A DNA stretch of 7,773 nucleotides from Lachnospiraceae bacterium (GTDB lineage Bacteria; Bacillota; Clostridia; Lachnospirales; Lachnospiraceae), in contig VSNY01000180.1 of NCBI GenBank assembly GCA_009774535.1, forward strand, positions 1-7,773, read 5' to 3'. The position numbers and the translations under genes were made by a program. How positions within the stretch are numbered: the first letter of the stretch is position 1; each line of letters begins with the position of its first letter. Shown here piece after piece: positions 1 through 5,267 of the stretch. The notes beneath the pieces were generated by a model. That model was not told the origin of the DNA, made no database searches, and worked only from the letters and a program-made list of their open reading frames with translations.

Positions 1-16
1 ATTAAAAATCCGGTAA

Positions 17-100
17 TCTTTACTCTTTTTCACATCTAAAAGCGAAATCTCTGAAAAGATCGCGGATAAGATCCTGGATAAGTTCATGAAAAAGTCCTGA
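17..100 (+). pseudogene. Possible C-terminal remnant of an unidentified gene
   Basis: In this frame the bases read as a 27-residue stretch ending in TGA at 98-100, with a protein-like, lysine-rich amphipathic end (ISEKIADKILDKFMKKS). A TAA at 14-16 interrupts the frame just upstream, so there is no start and no intact gene. It may be the tail of a gene entering from the left edge with an error or mutation near the edge, or simply chance. I do not recognise a family. The reverse-strand ORF over the same bases has no ribosome binding site and no recognisable motif. Confidence 0.2.
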
Positions 101-129
101 TTGCATCCATACCAGGTTTTTGCTATAAT
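101..129 (+). promoter_or_regulatory. Sigma-A type promoter with extended -10
   Basis: TTGCAT (101-106) is followed by a 17-bp spacer and TATAAT (124-129). A TG at 121-122, one base before the -10, gives the extended TGnTATAAT form. The -10 is a perfect match and the -35 is only half matched, as is usual for extended -10 promoters. The predicted start near 136 lies 15-27 bases upstream of the AGGAGG and ATG of the broken small gene, so the promoter appears to have been built for that gene. It could still drive transcription into dtd. Confidence 0.6.
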
Positions 130-162
130 ATTGCATGCAGGAAACCGACAGGAGGGCGGAAC

Positions 163-407
163 ATGCTGAAAATCGGATATGGATGTCCGGAAGATATTTA
201 TTTTTATATTGATCTGGAATTTGACACAATGTTTTCAATGGAATGGCTGGAAGATGAGATGAATCAGAAAATTCGGGAAAATTTAACTTTATTACTGGTC
301 TTTCCGGCACCCGTAAAACGCTGATTTTGAAATTTCTGCAGAAATATAGTCATGGAATCAAAAGCATCCATGCGAAAGCAAGCATTGGGTCTGCGCAGCT
401 GCATTGA
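163..407 (+). pseudogene. Broken small gene, possible DUF4869-like remnant
   Basis: An AGGAGG at 150-155 sits 7 bases before ATG 163. The frame gives 53 residues beginning MLKIGYG, with FDTMFSMEWLEDE, and ends at TGA 322-324. After about residue 38 it stops looking protein-like. Sense resumes in another frame from about 279 (FITGLSGTRKTLILKFLQ), ending at TGA 405-407. This suggests a frameshift, probably with an internal deletion. From memory, the opening MLKI-G, the acidic EW-D block and the LSG..KTLIL segment resemble DUF4869 proteins of clostridia, whose function is unknown. The identification is tentative. GLSGTRKT superficially resembles a Walker A loop but lacks the required Gly before Lys. 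An intact promoter and ribosome binding site in front of a broken frame suggest recent decay or a sequencing error. Confidence 0.45.
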
Positions 408-431
408 AACGAGATTTTTTTATTTTCTAAT
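404..431 (+). promoter_or_regulatory. Likely dtd promoter
   Basis: TTGAAA (404-409, 5/6 to TTGACA), a 16-bp spacer containing a run of seven T (415-421), and TCTAAT (426-431, 5/6 to TATAAT). The expected start is near 438, just ahead of the dtd ribosome binding site at 449-455. This would give dtd its own promoter independent of the broken gene upstream. Assigned from sequence match only. Confidence 0.45.
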
Positions 432-461
432 TTCATTATCACATAAGCAAAGGAGATAAAT

Positions 462-908
462 ATGAAATTTGTAATACAAAGAGTGTCTGAAGCATCAGTA
501 ACAGTAAATCAGCAGGTTACGGGAAAGATTGGGAAGGGATTTTTAGTTTTGATTGGAGTCTGTGATACGGATACCAAAGAAATTGCAGATAAAATGATCC
601 GCAAAATGCTGGGACTGCGTATTTTTGAAGACGCCAATGGGAAAACGAATTTGGCTTTGTCAGACGTTCAAGGCAGCTTGCTGTTAGTATCCCAGTTTAC
701 GTTGTATGCAGACTGCCGCAAAGGAAATCGGCCGTCGTTTACCGGCGCTGGCGCACCAGATCTGGCAAACGAATTGTATGAATACATGATCCAAAAATGC
801 CGTGCAATAAATGATCATGTGGAAACTGGGATCTTCGGTGCAGATATGAAAGTGCAGCTGCTTAATGATGGACCATTTACCATTATTTTAGATTCCGAAG
901 ATTTATAA
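462..908 (+). CDS. dtd: D-aminoacyl-tRNA deacylase (Dtd)
   Basis: This cytoplasmic homodimeric proofreading enzyme hydrolyses the ester bond of D-aminoacyl-tRNAs (D-Tyr and others) and mischarged Gly-tRNA(Ala), releasing tRNA for reuse. The 148-residue length is normal for the family. Both signatures are visible: SQFTL at residues 77-81 and the Gly-cisPro motif NDGPFT at 135-140, which forms the active site across the dimer interface. The N-terminus (MKFVIQRVSEASVTV) is also typical. AAAGGAG at 449-455, 6 bases before the ATG, fixes the start. In many clostridia dtd lies next to relA/spoT. Here it stands alone, with a gene remnant upstream and a convergent kinase-like gene downstream. It probably uses the promoter at 404-431. 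Confidence 0.96.
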   Translation: MKFVIQRVSEASVTVNQQVTGKIGKGFLVLIGVCDTDTKEIADKMIRKMLGLRIFEDANGKTNLALSDVQGSLLLVSQFTLYADCRKGNRPSFTGAGAPDLANELYEYMIQKCRAINDHVETGIFGADMKVQLLNDGPFTIILDSEDL

Positions 909-943
909 ATATATGGTATATATTATTAGTCGCTTTCACATGC

Positions 944-977
944 AACTATTCGTAAAAGTGTCCTTTTGCGAATAGTT
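944..977 (+). terminator. Long A/T-rich hairpin after dtd
   Basis: AACTATTCGTAAAAG (944-958) pairs with CTTTTGCGAATAGTT (963-977) around a 4-base loop, giving a 15-bp stem. One T953:G968 pair is a wobble only in the + strand RNA and a mismatch in the - strand RNA, so it fits a + transcript slightly better. It starts 35 bases after the dtd stop, but no T-run follows, so it is not a textbook intrinsic terminator. It could instead stabilise the mRNA 3' end. Confidence 0.4.
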
Positions 978-990
978 AGAAATAGGAACA

Positions 991-1035
991 GGAACACAGG
1001 CAGAAACACCTCTGCCCTGTTTCTGCCTGTGTTCC
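991..1035 (-). terminator. Perfect 18-bp hairpin between convergent genes
   Basis: The arm at 991-1008 (GGAACACAGGCAGAAACA) is matched perfectly by its reverse complement at 1018-1035, with a 9-base loop. It lies 58 bases beyond the stop of the cytidylate-kinase-like gene. In that direction it is followed by a moderately T-rich stretch (TGTTCCTATTTCT), so it may end that transcript. The + direction has no T-tract. The strand is a best guess, and the structure may act in both directions. Confidence 0.5.
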
Positions 1036-1093
1036 ATATGGGATCTGTTCATTATTTTCCGCTAGCTTATGTTTCCGGTCAGCTTACTACAGA

Positions 1094-1717
1094 TTAATAT
1101 TTCATAATCTCCTTAAACCGCAGGATCATTTCCACGCATCCGTCTACGCCAAGCTTTGCAGAATTTAATGTCAGATCATAAGACTTGGCATTTCCCCATT
1201 TTTTGTTGGAATAATAATTGTAATAGCTGGAACGCTGTTTGTCTTTTTTAAGAATCATATCCTTGGCCTTTGATTCATTGACCTGGAATTCGTTCATCGT
1301 ATTTTTAATCCGGAACTCCAGATCTGCATGAATAAACGTATTAATCGTACAAGGAAAATCATGTAACGCATAATCCGCGCAGCGTCCTACGATAATACAT
1401 GATTCCTCTTCGGCCAGTTTTTTGATCGTATCAAACTGCGCGAGAAAAATTTTATGATTCAGCGGCATATCCAAAAACGGTGCTGCCGTATAGCCTGTCG
1501 CTGAATACGTATCCATAACGAGGGAATACAAAAAGCTGTTGGTCGGTTTTTCATCCTGTGAATGAAAGATTTCCTCACATAACCCGCTTTCTTTTGCTGC
1601 CCTGCTCAGTAATTCTTTATCATAACATTTAATCCCGAGTATTTCGCTCAGTTTTAATCCGACGTCTCTTCCCAGGCTTTCAAATTCCCGCCCGATTGTA
1701 ATTACATAATTCCCCAT
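1094..1717 (-). CDS. Cytidylate-kinase-like family protein
   Basis: This 207-residue protein resembles the cytidylate kinase-like family (Pfam Cytidylate_kin2), P-loop NTPase-fold proteins common in clostridia and of mostly unproven substrate. Family marks are ITIGREFESLGRDVG at residues 6-20, YDKELLSRAAKESG at 32-45, CIIVGRCADY at 107-116, and the C-terminal block with YYNYY (165-169), WG and YDLTLNSAKLGVDG (180-193). The usual GREFGSGG loop reads GREFESLG here, so the glycine-rich loop is altered. The start is set by AGGAAGGAG (1733-1725), 7 bases before ATG 1717. The frame stays open upstream to 1930, but that 71-codon extension overlaps the end of ribF, carries the promoter-like DNA and matches nothing in the family. 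The gene follows ribF in the same direction after 178 bases and has its own likely promoter. Confidence 0.85.
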   Translation of the reverse strand: MGNYVITIGREFESLGRDVGLKLSEILGIKCYDKELLSRAAKESGLCEEIFHSQDEKPTNSFLYSLVMDTYSATGYTAAPFLDMPLNHKIFLAQFDTIKKLAEEESCIIVGRCADYALHDFPCTINTFIHADLEFRIKNTMNEFQVNESKAKDMILKKDKQRSSYYNYYSNKKWGNAKSYDLTLNSAKLGVDGCVEMILRFKEIMKY

Positions 1718-1766
1718 AAATACACTCCTTCCTGCATATGCAATGCTGTCTCTTCGATGGTTCAGG

Positions 1767-1794
1767 TTCTTTCCTATTATAATATAGGAAAGAA
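1767..1794. repeat. Perfect palindrome with TATAAT core in kinase-like gene leader
   Basis: TTCTTTCCTAT (1767-1777) and its exact reverse complement ATAGGAAAGAA (1784-1794) flank TATAAT (1778-1783). The core provides -10-like hexamers on both strands (+ 1778-1783, - 1781-1776). It lies 50-77 bases upstream of the kinase-like gene start, downstream of the better promoter candidate. It could be an operator for a dimeric repressor, a leader hairpin, or a promoter overlapped by an operator. No known regulator site is recognised. Confidence 0.5.
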
Positions 1795-1817
1795 TTGTGA
1801 ATAGTTGCGATAATATT

Positions 1818-1846
1818 ATTATAATGCATTTTGCATAGGATGTACA
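1818..1846 (-). promoter_or_regulatory. Candidate promoter of the cytidylate-kinase-like gene
   Basis: On the - strand, TGTACA (1846-1841, 4/6 to TTGACA) is separated by 17 bp from TATAAT (1823-1818, perfect). The predicted start near 1811 gives a leader of about 95 bases that contains the palindrome 1767-1794. The surrounding 178-base gap is A/T-rich with several other TATAAT-like words, so the exact promoter is uncertain. No strong intrinsic terminator was seen after ribF, so read-through from the operon is also possible. Confidence 0.4.
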
Positions 1847-1895
1847 GAATAAAATAATAGCCGGATGATTTTTACCTAACGTTTTAAAATGTCTG

Positions 1896-2810
1896 TTACT
1901 GGTCCGCCAGATACGCTCTGCCATAAGCAATATCTTTCTCCAGCTGCGCCTTCAGTTCCCCGATTCCTGCAAACTGCATTTCCGGCCGCTCGAAATGCAG
2001 CAGCTCTACCCGAGCGGTCTTTTCATAGACATCGCCTTGAAAATCATAAATATAAGTCTCTGCGCCCGCTGGATGGTTTCCGTAGATGGTCGGTTTTTTT
2101 CCAATATTTGTAATGCCCCCATACTGCCTGCCGTCCAGACGTATTCTGGACACGTAGACTCCGTAAGGCGGAAGCAGTTTCTGCGGCGGCGGCTGGATAT
2201 TGATTGTCGGAAAGCCGATCGTCCTGCCGATCTGGTTGCCGTGGATAATTTTTCCACGAATAAAATACGGGTATCCAAGCAGCTCATTCGCAAATTCGAT
2301 ACTGCCTTTTACTAATGCTTCCCGGATATAAGTACTGCTGATATCCCTGCCCTGGTACTGCATTTTCTGCACGACGCGCAGCTGATAACCATAGACCGGG
2401 GCGTATTCCTGCAGCATATGGTAATCCCCCCTGCGGTTGTGGCCGAAATGAAAATCCGTGCCGACGACAATCCATTTTACACAAAGGCGCCTGACAATTT
2501 CTTCTATAAATTGTTCCGCTTCCATCTGCATGATCTCTTTGGTAAACGGGCATTCAATCAGATAATCCGCACCCCGTTCCAAAAACAGTTTTTTCTTTTC
2601 TTCATTTGTTGTAATGACTTGCTGCAGGCTGTCCGCGCTTGCCGGAGGGACGTCGAAGGTAAATACGGCTGCTTTCAGCCCGGTCTGTGCTTTTTCAAAT
2701 ACCGATTCCATCAGCAGCTCGTGACCACGGTGCAGACCGTCAAACTTTCCAAGAGAAAGGACGGTAGGTTCTGTCAGCTGAAGATGCAGAAAATCTTTCT
2801 CGTATCTCAT
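1896..2810 (-). CDS. ribF: Bifunctional riboflavin kinase / FAD synthetase (RibF)
   Basis: RibF phosphorylates riboflavin to FMN (C-terminal kinase domain), then adenylylates it to FAD (N-terminal nucleotidyltransferase domain). The 304 residues match the two-domain family. N-terminal marks are GKFDGLHRGH (21-30, with the HxGH nucleotidyltransferase motif), GTDFHFGHNRRGD (117-129) and ISSTYIR (157-163). Kinase marks are GRTIGFPTIN (195-204), where the PTAN motif reads PTIN and keeps Thr and Asn, then YGVY, NIGKKPTI (235-242) and E251 in ETYIYDF as the likely catalytic base. An in-frame GTG at 2816 exists, but GGAGG lies only two bases before it. The same GGAGG is 7 bases before ATG 2810, which is therefore preferred. 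The start is 2 bases after the truB stop, implying translational coupling. It is last in the infB operon, and no FMN riboswitch precedes it. Confidence 0.95.
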   Translation of the reverse strand: MRYEKDFLHLQLTEPTVLSLGKFDGLHRGHELLMESVFEKAQTGLKAAVFTFDVPPASADSLQQVITTNEEKKKLFLERGADYLIECPFTKEIMQMEAEQFIEEIVRRLCVKWIVVGTDFHFGHNRRGDYHMLQEYAPVYGYQLRVVQKMQYQGRDISSTYIREALVKGSIEFANELLGYPYFIRGKIIHGNQIGRTIGFPTINIQPPPQKLLPPYGVYVSRIRLDGRQYGGITNIGKKPTIYGNHPAGAETYIYDFQGDVYEKTARVELLHFERPEMQFAGIGELKAQLEKDIAYGRAYLADQ

Positions 2811-2812
2811 AA

Positions 2813-3748
2813 TCACCCCTCCGTCCTGTTTTGATCTGCCACTGGCATTCCATGGCCAAATATTTTTACTGGTTTATAGTCACTGCGTCTGGTATCCCAT
2901 TCATAAATACCATAAAATAGGTCCTGCATATAAACTCTCAGCTTCTGCCGCGTCGATGGTTCGTCACCTGGACTGCATACAAGCGCTTGTCTGGGCAGGC
3001 GATTTCCATTTGCCAGCATTTTACTGTACGCGGCTGTTACGACTGCTTTGGGATATGTGCAAAACAGCTGATCTGGTGAAAGAAGGATCTGATCGAGACG
3101 TCCGTCTGCTTCCAGCTCCTGGATTTTTGCCAATTTGACTGCGTTCTGCAGTTTGAAAATGCCGACTTTTGTACGCAGCAGCTCTTCCATGCATCCGCCG
3201 CATCCAAGCGTCTGTCCAATATCGTGACAAAGCGTGCGGATATAAGTACCCTTGGAACAATGGACGCGCAGGTGAACCCGCGGCAGGCAGATGTTTAAGA
3301 TTTCGATCTGGTAAATTTGAATTTGTCTTGGCGTTCGTTCGACTTCGATGCCTTCCCTGGCCAGATCGCATAGTTTTTTACCGTTAACTTTCAGCGCCGA
3401 ATACATTGGCGGAACCTGCTGGATGCTTCCAGTAAATAAAGAAATAACCTGGCGGATCTGCGCTTCTGAGCTGGTTACTTCTGCTTTGCGCAGGATGGTT
3501 CCGCTGCTGTCCTGTGTATCTGTTTCTACGCCAAGCAGCAGGACGGCTTCATATACTTTATCCTGGTCTGTCAGCATTCCGCATACTTTTGTTGCGGAAC
3601 CCAGGCAGACAGGCAGCACACCTTGCGCGTCCGGGTCCAGCGTTCCGGTGTGTCCGATTTTTTTTTGATGGCAGATACCCCGCAGTTTTGCAATTACGTC
3701 ATGAGAGGTATATCCCTTTTCTTTGTATACATTGATGATTCCATTCAT
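2813..3748 (-). CDS. truB: tRNA pseudouridine(55) synthase (TruB)
   Basis: TruB isomerises U55 to pseudouridine in the T-loop of most tRNAs and also helps tRNA fold. The 311-residue length is normal. Visible motifs are GHTGTLDPDAQGVLP at residues 32-46 with catalytic Asp38, VYEA with the conserved Tyr66, a GVETDTQDSSG block (73-83), QVPPMYSALK (111-120) and KGTYIR (166-171). The C-terminal region past about residue 230 is less conserved, as is usual in the family. ATG 3748 is preceded by GGAG at 8 bases, a modest ribosome binding site. It lies 16 bases after nrnA and runs to within two bases of the ribF start, so the three genes are surely cotranscribed. Confidence 0.96.
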   Translation of the reverse strand: MNGIINVYKEKGYTSHDVIAKLRGICHQKKIGHTGTLDPDAQGVLPVCLGSATKVCGMLTDQDKVYEAVLLLGVETDTQDSSGTILRKAEVTSSEAQIRQVISLFTGSIQQVPPMYSALKVNGKKLCDLAREGIEVERTPRQIQIYQIEILNICLPRVHLRVHCSKGTYIRTLCHDIGQTLGCGGCMEELLRTKVGIFKLQNAVKLAKIQELEADGRLDQILLSPDQLFCTYPKAVVTAAYSKMLANGNRLPRQALVCSPGDEPSTRQKLRVYMQDLFYGIYEWDTRRSDYKPVKIFGHGMPVADQNRTEG

Positions 3749-3764
3749 GGATAGTACTCCATTC

Positions 3765-4766
3765 TTAATCCGTTTGTATCAGCGTCCGGATGTGGTTATC
3801 ATCCGTTTCCAGCTGCTGTTGAATCAATGACAGAATTTGTTCCAGGCATTGATCCGGCGGCTGATCCGTAGAGGCCCCGGCGGCGCGGATATGTCCGCCT
3901 CCACCAAAATGCATGGCTATCGCAGCTACATTTATGGCATCTGAAGAGGAACGGAAGCTGATCTTATACCCGCCTTCGTCTTTCGGATAAAAAAATACCG
4001 CTGCTTCCACACCTTTTGTAGAACGCAGCTGTGAAACAATTCCTTCCAGATGTTTCGGCAGGACATGGCAGGCTTCCATTTCTGACTGTGTAATTATCGA
4101 AGAGATACAAGCCCCGTCTAAATGAAGCTTACTTTTTTCGATTGCTTTTGCCAGAATCTGGTGCTGCTCATACGTCTTTTGTACATACGTCCGGTCTGCT
4201 ATGCCGGAAAAATCGATGCCCATTTCCATCAGAATCGCAGCTGTGCGCATTGTTTTCGGAGAAGTACAAGAGTACTGGAACAGCCCCGTGTCGTGGATCA
4301 GCCCTACATAAATGCATTCCGCGATCTGCCGGGTAAGGCGTTCGGCACCGATCAGGTCAAAGACCAGCTCCGACGTGGAACTGGCCTTTGGAAAAATATA
4401 GCTGTCATCTCCAAAGCCTGTATTGCTGATATGGTGATCAATACAGGCTACCCGCTTCGCTTTTTGAATCAGCTGTGCAGCTTTTCCAAGCCTGCCCGCG
4501 TCCCCGCAGTCCTGTACAATCAGAAGGTCCGTCTCAGGGAAGTTTGTCAAATCACTGATAATCTCGTCCGCGCGCGACAGAAATTTAAATATATTTGGAA
4601 TAGGTTCTAAATAAATCCCGGCCTGGATATCCGGATGGTATTCTTTGATATAATTATAGGTAGCCAGGCAGGACCCGGTACAGTCTCCATCCGGCTTTAT
4701 GTGGCCTGCAACAGCTACGCGCTTTACTCCTGTGAGCAGTTCTTCCAGATTATGCATCATCTTCAT
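3765..4766 (-). CDS. nrnA: DHH-family nanoRNase / pAp phosphatase (NrnA type)
   Basis: NrnA-type enzymes degrade 2-5 nt RNAs to mononucleotides and dephosphorylate pAp, using Mn2+ bound by the DHH core. This 333-residue protein shows GHIKPDGDCTGS (21-32, motif I), VQDCGD (84-89, motif II), IDHHISN (109-115, the DHH signature), LIHDTGLFQY (156-165, motif IV) and the DHHA1 substrate-binding motif GGGGHIRAAG (288-297), so all metal ligands look present. The start is ambiguous. A TTG at 4769 and ATGs at 4766, 4760 and 4757 are in frame, and the AGGAAG at 4775-4770 is spaced best for ATG 4760 (9 bases). The 4766 ATG is given here. All of these overlap the end of rbfA, implying coupling. Placement between rbfA and truB is common in Firmicutes. 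Substrate preference (nanoRNA, pAp or c-di-nucleotide products) is inferred from the family. Confidence 0.92.
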   Translation of the reverse strand: MKMMHNLEELLTGVKRVAVAGHIKPDGDCTGSCLATYNYIKEYHPDIQAGIYLEPIPNIFKFLSRADEIISDLTNFPETDLLIVQDCGDAGRLGKAAQLIQKAKRVACIDHHISNTGFGDDSYIFPKASSTSELVFDLIGAERLTRQIAECIYVGLIHDTGLFQYSCTSPKTMRTAAILMEMGIDFSGIADRTYVQKTYEQHQILAKAIEKSKLHLDGACISSIITQSEMEACHVLPKHLEGIVSQLRSTKGVEAAVFFYPKDEGGYKISFRSSSDAINVAAIAMHFGGGGHIRAAGASTDQPPDQCLEQILSLIQQQLETDDNHIRTLIQTD

Positions 4767-5175
4767 CAACTTCCTGATCTATCTGATTTACCTGATTTAT
4801 CTGATCTTTATGATCTATCTGATCTTTCCGAGTGACCTGGTCAATCAGATGTGACATATTGACACCGTACGCGATTGACTGGTCCATAATAAAGGTAATC
4901 TGCGGCGTATGGCGCAGGTTCGCATTTTTGGCAAGGGTGTAGCGGATATATCCTTCCGCACTGCGCAGCCCTGCCAGTGTATCTTTTTGCGCCTGTTCAT
5001 CTCCCAGCACACTCACATATGCCTTACAAGTCTTTAAATCCGGCGCAACTTCTACGGATACAACACTCGTCATCGGATGAATGCGCGGATCTTTGATGTT
5101 TCCATGAATAATCTCACTCAGTTTCCGCAGCACTTCCTCATTCATTCGTGTATTTTTAATACTGTTTTTTCTCAT
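4750..5175 (-). CDS. rbfA: 30S ribosome-binding factor A (RbfA)
   Basis: RbfA is a KH-fold protein that binds immature 30S subunits and helps process and fold the 5' end of 16S rRNA, notably at low temperature. The first ~115 residues match the family: RMNEEVLRKLSEII near 10-23, the DPR motif at 29-31, SVEVAPDLKTCKAYVSV, GYIRYTLAKNANLRHTPQ and FIMDQSIAYG. At 141 residues it is about 20 longer than usual. The extra is a low-complexity tail of repeated (Asp/Asn)-Gln-(Ile/Val) triplets ending in an acidic stretch, encoded by the 9-bp repeat at 4774-4827. ATG 5175 has a modest AAGGTG ribosome binding site. The end overlaps the nrnA start. It lies 92 bases after infB. Confidence 0.95.
   Translation of the reverse strand: MRKNSIKNTRMNEEVLRKLSEIIHGNIKDPRIHPMTSVVSVEVAPDLKTCKAYVSVLGDEQAQKDTLAGLRSAEGYIRYTLAKNANLRHTPQITFIMDQSIAYGVNMSHLIDQVTRKDQIDHKDQINQVNQIDQEVDEDDA
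4774..4827. repeat. Six tandem 9-bp units inside the rbfA 3' end
   Basis: On the + strand the units are CTGATCTAT, CTGATTTAC, CTGATTTAT, CTGATCTTT, ATGATCTAT and CTGATCTTT, contiguous and each with a few substitutions. The 9-bp period keeps the rbfA frame, so copy number can change without breaking it. The last units in the rbfA direction abut the nrnA ribosome binding site. Confidence 0.85.
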
Positions 5176-5207
5176 TCCCTACACCTTCATGATTTTCATG
5201 CAATCGG

Positions 5208-5252
5208 CTGGTATCTGCAGCGCATACAGGGTTGGTCTGTCTGCAGATACAG
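5208..5252 (-). other. Hairpin in the infB-rbfA gap
   Basis: TATCTGCAG (5212-5220) pairs with CTGCAGATA (5241-5249). CTG/CAG adds three more pairs past one bulged base (5211), around a 20-base loop. It lies in the 92-base gap between the infB stop (5268-5270) and rbfA. No T-run follows, so it is more likely an RNA processing or stability element than a terminator, or chance. A smaller stem, CATGA/TCATG, sits just before the rbfA ribosome binding site. Confidence 0.35.
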
Positions 5253-5267
5253 CGATCTTATGCATTT

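Noticed and set aside
20..310. 96-codon - strand ORF near the left edge
   Set aside because: It has no ribosome binding site, lies antisense to a good promoter and the small-gene remnant, and shows no family resemblance.
297..320. Walker A ATPase motif (GLSGTRKT) in the broken gene
   Set aside because: A P-loop needs Gly before the Lys (GxxxxGK[ST]); here it is Arg, and no other ATPase motif follows before the stop.
1840..1895. Intrinsic terminator after ribF
   Set aside because: Only weak A/T pairings are visible and there is no GC-rich stem followed by a T-run.
1718..1930. Extending the cytidylate-kinase-like protein by 71 residues to 1930
   Set aside because: The extension overlaps the ribF end, includes promoter-like DNA and the palindrome, and resembles no family member. 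A strong ribosome binding site places the start at 1717.
4122..4610. 162-codon + strand ORF antisense to nrnA
   Set aside because: It lies within conserved nrnA motifs, has no recognisable domain, and its Cys/Arg/Phe-rich composition is typical of a shadow frame.
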